From Candidatus Woesearchaeota archaeon (lineage in GTDB: Archaea; Nanobdellota; Nanobdellia; SCGC-AAA011-G17; GW2011-AR18), in the NCBI GenBank assembly GCA_018303515.1, contig JAGVXZ010000023.1, positions 1 through 8,070 of the forward strand: a stretch of 8,070 nt of DNA, written 5' to 3'. The notes under the pieces were generated by a model. The model saw nothing but the letters and a program-made list of their open reading frames with translations. It was not told the origin of the DNA and did no database searches. Within the stretch, counting starts at the first letter, position 1. The number at the start of each line of letters is the position of its first letter. Of this stretch, positions 5,903-8,070 are shown piece after piece. The translations under genes were made by a program, and so were the position numbers.

Positions 5903-5968
5903 GAAACATTCGTCTCAAAACCAAAAAGTCATGTTTCTTTTCCTAATAACTCCCAAGCTCAATAATTA

Positions 5969-5983
5969 ATAAGTTTTATATAC
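5969..5983 (+). promoter_or_regulatory. TATA-box promoter of the small-ORF pair
   Basis: TTTATATA (5975-5982) is centred 25.5 bp before the ATG at 6004, the same spacing as the other first genes; a leaderless start is predicted. Confidence 0.65.
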
Positions 5984-5990
5984 TTTTTTT
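5984..5990 (+). terminator. T-tract, possible terminator for the S51 transcript
   Basis: Seven T bases directly follow the TATA box of the next unit. They may end upstream transcription, or simply be AT-rich promoter DNA. Confidence 0.25.
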
Positions 5991-6003
5991 ATTTAATTTA
6001 TTC

Positions 6004-6135
6004 ATGGTAGTAAAGAAAAAAATAACAAAAAAAGAAAAAAAGAATTTTACTACAAAAAAGAAAAAGAATAAATTTGGAAGAATAACTGAAATAAAACAAG
6101 AAAAGAAAGAAAAAATAATTTGTGAAATTACCTAA
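6004..6135 (+). CDS. 43-aa lysine-rich small protein
   Basis: The frame runs from ATG 6004 to TAA 6133-6135. It begins MVVKKKITKKEKKNFTTKKK and ends EKIICEIT; well over a third of residues are lysine, so the product is strongly basic and probably disordered. The support is a TATA box with the spacing seen for other first genes. No family is recognised; a nucleic-acid-binding role would fit the charge but is speculation. The last 14 nt overlap the next ORF in another frame. Confidence 0.5.
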   Translation: MVVKKKITKKEKKNFTTKKKKNKFGRITEIKQEKKEKIICEIT

Positions 6136-6268
6136 ACAACAGAAATTAGAAGATTTTTCTATGGAAGACTTTAAATTTCCACCTTTAGAAATGGATCCTG
6201 TGGAAATTAAATCTAAAAAAATAGGTTTTTGGGAAAAAATTTTAGGAAAAAAGAGAACTAAATCCTAG
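6122..6268 (+). CDS. 48-aa small protein, GTG start, overlapping the lysine-rich ORF
   Basis: A frame open from GTG 6122 to TAG 6266-6268 encodes KLPKQQKLEDFSMEDFKFPP after the start, ending in KKIGFWEKILGKKRTKS. It has an acidic, proline-containing first half and a basic amphipathic tail with FWEKILGKK. No convincing ribosome site precedes the GTG. An internal ATG at 6161 would give 35 aa. It could be translated by coupling with the 43-aa ORF, or both could be one protein of about 90 aa made by a frameshift near 6119-6132. No family is recognised. The 98 bp between it and the AAA+ gene hold only that gene's promoter. Confidence 0.45.
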   Translation: MKLPKQQKLEDFSMEDFKFPPLEMDPVEIKSKKIGFWEKILGKKRTKS

Positions 6269-6324
6269 AAATTAAACACTAAATATTGAAGTGTAAAATA
6301 ATTGTATCACATTAACTAAAATAG

Positions 6325-6340
6325 TAACGTTTATATATTT
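6325..6340 (+). promoter_or_regulatory. TATA-box promoter of the MoxR-VWA operon
   Basis: AACGTTTATATA has TTTATATA at 6330-6337, centred 33.5 bp before the ATG at 6367, which predicts a leader of about seven bases, the longest among first genes in this window. Confidence 0.6.
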
Positions 6341-6366
6341 TCTTAGAGTCTTGAATTAATTTTAAA

Positions 6367-7338
6367 ATGCTAAGTGATGTATTTAAGAAATCAAAGGGTG
6401 TTGACTTATTTCATGGGATTTTAGGTCAAGAGAAGGTAAAAAAACAGATAATCTCTGCCTTAATTATGAAAAGGCATATAATTCTTGTAGGTCCACCTGG
6501 AACAGGAAAAACTAGTTTAGCTAAAAGCATTGCAAAATTATTACCTACTTTAGAGATTGAAGATAAAATAAGTGGTAAGAAAAGAAAATTAAGTGGTGAA
6601 GAGAGATTCATAAGGATTCAAGGATCACCAGATTTAACAGTTGAAGATATTTTAGGAGATATTGATCCTGTTAAAGCCTTAAAATTTGGAGCTTTATCTA
6701 TTGAAGCTTTTACACAAGGAAAAATCTTTAAAGCAAATAAAGGAGTTTTATTTTTCGATGAATTAAATAGAGCACCAGAAAAATTACAAAATGCATTATT
6801 GCAGGTTCTTGAAGAAGGAAAATGTACAATTGGAAGTTATGATGTTGATTTTGATACTGACTTTATATTTATTGGTACAATGAACCCAGAAGATTATTCT
6901 GGCACAGAAAAACTATCTGAAGTTTTATTAGATAGATTTGATTTGATTAACATTCATTACCCTCATAGAATTGAAACTGAGATTCAAATTGTAAATGAGA
7001 ATTCTGAACATCTAAAAGAAGTAAATTTCCCTAGAGAGTTACTTAATACAGTTATTGAATTTATACACGATTTGAGAAAAAGTAAAGACTTAGAAAAATT
7101 TCCATCTGTAAGAGCTTCAATGGGATTATATGAGAGAGCACAGGCAAACGCATTCTTAAATCATAGAAAGGATGTTATAATGGATGATGTTATGGAAGCT
7201 TATTTTTCTGTTTTAGCCCACAGAATGAAATTAAAACCTTCAGTAAGATACTTAATGAATACTGAAACTTTTATCAATAAACAGTTTAAGGATTTTCTTG
7301 AAGCTAAAGGGTTAAAAAGTGATTTACCCCAGATCTGA
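6367..7338 (+). CDS. MoxR-type AAA+ ATPase (chelatase-like clade)
   Basis: The 323-aa protein has all landmarks of a MoxR/ChlI-group AAA+ ATPase: Walker A GPPGTGKTS (42-50), Walker B VLFFDEL with D131 and E132, sensor 1 IFIGTMNP with N173, the arginine finger LLDRFD with R190, and sensor 2 FPSVRASMGL with R249. The helix-2 insert region PDLTVEDILGDIDP (88-101) and the pre-Walker B hairpin FTQGKIFKANKG are typical of the chelatase clade. These ATPases form hexamers that act with a VWA-domain partner to remodel or metallate a client protein. The partner gene follows and overlaps by 20 nt, so the pair is co-expressed. The client is not visible in this window. The length is normal and no catalytic residue is missing. 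Confidence 0.95.
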   Translation: MLSDVFKKSKGVDLFHGILGQEKVKKQIISALIMKRHIILVGPPGTGKTSLAKSIAKLLPTLEIEDKISGKKRKLSGEERFIRIQGSPDLTVEDILGDIDPVKALKFGALSIEAFTQGKIFKANKGVLFFDELNRAPEKLQNALLQVLEEGKCTIGSYDVDFDTDFIFIGTMNPEDYSGTEKLSEVLLDRFDLINIHYPHRIETEIQIVNENSEHLKEVNFPRELLNTVIEFIHDLRKSKDLEKFPSVRASMGLYERAQANAFLNHRKDVIMDDVMEAYFSVLAHRMKLKPSVRYLMNTETFINKQFKDFLEAKGLKSDLPQI

Positions 7339-8070
7339 AATTGGAGAATTTCAACAACACGAAGAAACTTCCAATTCTGATTTTGATGAAGGATTAGTTC
7401 AATCTTTAGTTGAGGGTAATAAGGAAAGATCAGAACAAGGAAGGATGTTAGAATCTTCAATAAATCAAGGTTTATTTTCTTTTAATCCAGAGCATCTGTA
7501 TGATAAATTAGTTCAAGATTATAATGCTGCAGAAAAAATATACGGGGAAGGAATGTTAAGAGCTGTGACTGGTGATGATCCTAATGCTTTGAAAAAAAAC
7601 TTAAGATTCCCTGAGTACAAAAAACAACTTAAAGAGAAGATTAAACATAAAGCAGAGCAAATGAAAAGGGAAGGATTATTACAAAAAGATTATTCTATTA
7701 CCGAAAAAGGATTTGAATTAGCTTCTTTAACATTATATACAGAAGAGCTGGATAAACTTGAAACGAAAGGTTTGGGAGAAAGAAAAAGTAAAGATAAATC
7801 CCATTATGGTGAGAGAATGGATGTAAAAGATTATAGAAAAGGTGACAGATATAAAGATATTACAATTAAAAAATCAATTAGACACGCAATAAGAAGGGGC
7901 CATTTAAAATTAGAAGTGGAAGATTTGAAAGTTCATGAACGTGAAAGTAGAGGAAAGATTTATGTCATTTATGGATTAGATGCTTCGGGTTCAATGAAAG
8001 GAGATAAGATTGGAATGTGTAAAAAAGCAGGTGTTGCTTTAGCTTATAGAGCAATACAAGAAAGAGATAA
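7319..8070 (+). CDS. VWA-domain protein, MoxR partner (3' part outside window)
   Basis: A GTG at 7319 opens a frame of 250 codons to the right edge with no stop. GTG is chosen because a TAA lies two codons upstream in this frame and AAAGGG sits seven bases before it. The protein starts MIYPRSEIGEFQQHEETSN. Residues 55-150 are helical and include a winged-helix-like motif, KREGLLQKDYSITEKGFELA (116-135). The stretch YRKGDRYKDITIKKSIRHAI (172-191) and the strand KIYVIYGLDASGSM lead into the VWA domain, with the MIDAS motif DxSxS at D221, S223 and S225. This layout is that of VWA proteins paired with MoxR ATPases. Metal-dependent client binding is the family role; the client is unknown. The rest of the VWA domain is cut off. 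Confidence 0.9.
   Translation, partial: MIYPRSEIGEFQQHEETSNSDFDEGLVQSLVEGNKERSEQGRMLESSINQGLFSFNPEHLYDKLVQDYNAAEKIYGEGMLRAVTGDDPNALKKNLRFPEYKKQLKEKIKHKAEQMKREGLLQKDYSITEKGFELASLTLYTEELDKLETKGLGERKSKDKSHYGERMDVKDYRKGDRYKDITIKKSIRHAIRRGHLKLEVEDLKVHERESRGKIYVIYGLDASGSMKGDKIGMCKKAGVALAYRAIQERD

Noticed and set aside
6426..6611. Minus-strand 61-codon frame
   Set aside because: It is antisense to the Walker A region of the AAA+ ATPase.
7200..7460. Minus-strand 86-codon frame
   Set aside because: It is antisense to the junction of the AAA+ and VWA genes, both of which are well supported.
1..8070. CRISPR array or insertion sequence
   Set aside because: No regularly spaced repeats of 24-40 bp, no transposase motif and no terminal inverted repeats were seen; the only repeats are 6-10 bp.

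Overview
The window looks like chromosomal DNA of an AT-rich archaeon. It carries an archaeal/eukaryotic-type ribosomal protein (eL33, formerly L35Ae), archaeal TATA-box promoters (TTTATAAA or TTTATATA) ahead of nearly every transcription unit, Shine-Dalgarno sites only ahead of operon-internal genes, and strong use of TTA, AGA and AAA codons. The compact, often overlapping genes and the many lineage-restricted small proteins suggest a DPANN-type lineage (Woesearchaeota or Pacearchaeota relatives). That placement is an inference from style, not from a marker tree.

Layout. (1) Positions 1-537, minus strand: a three-gene unit of two micro-ORFs (31 and 35 aa) leading into a BRO-N/antirepressor-like protein that runs off the left edge. 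(2) 665-922, minus: ribosomal protein eL33. (3) 1053-2768, plus: an operon of a D-2-hydroxyacid dehydrogenase, a small zinc-ribbon protein and a VIT1/CCC1-type membrane transporter, joined by overlaps of 17 and 4 nt. (4) 2754-4885, minus: a 612-aa nucleotidyltransferase-fold protein followed by a 96-aa unknown protein; this operon converges on operon 3 with a 15-nt overlap of the coding ends. (5) 4886-5965: a less AT-rich patch holding a possible 50-aa ORF, an S51-family peptidase/amidotransferase-like gene, and a structured, repeat-bearing tail. (6) 6004-6268: two small overlapping lysine-rich ORFs. (7) 6367 to the right edge: a MoxR-type AAA+ ATPase overlapping by 20 nt a VWA-domain protein with a MIDAS motif, cut by the window edge.

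How the genes work together. The MoxR-VWA pair is a known functional unit: the ATPase remodels a target that the VWA protein selects, often in metal-cofactor insertion or complex assembly. The dehydrogenase, zinc-ribbon and transporter genes are probably co-transcribed, but no shared pathway is evident. The nucleotidyltransferase and its 96-aa partner are clearly an operon of unknown role.

No tRNA, rRNA, CRISPR array or recognisable insertion sequence was seen. The most striking global signal is the regular spacing of about 26-30 bp from TATA-box centre to start codon in six of seven units, which implies leaderless or nearly leaderless mRNAs.
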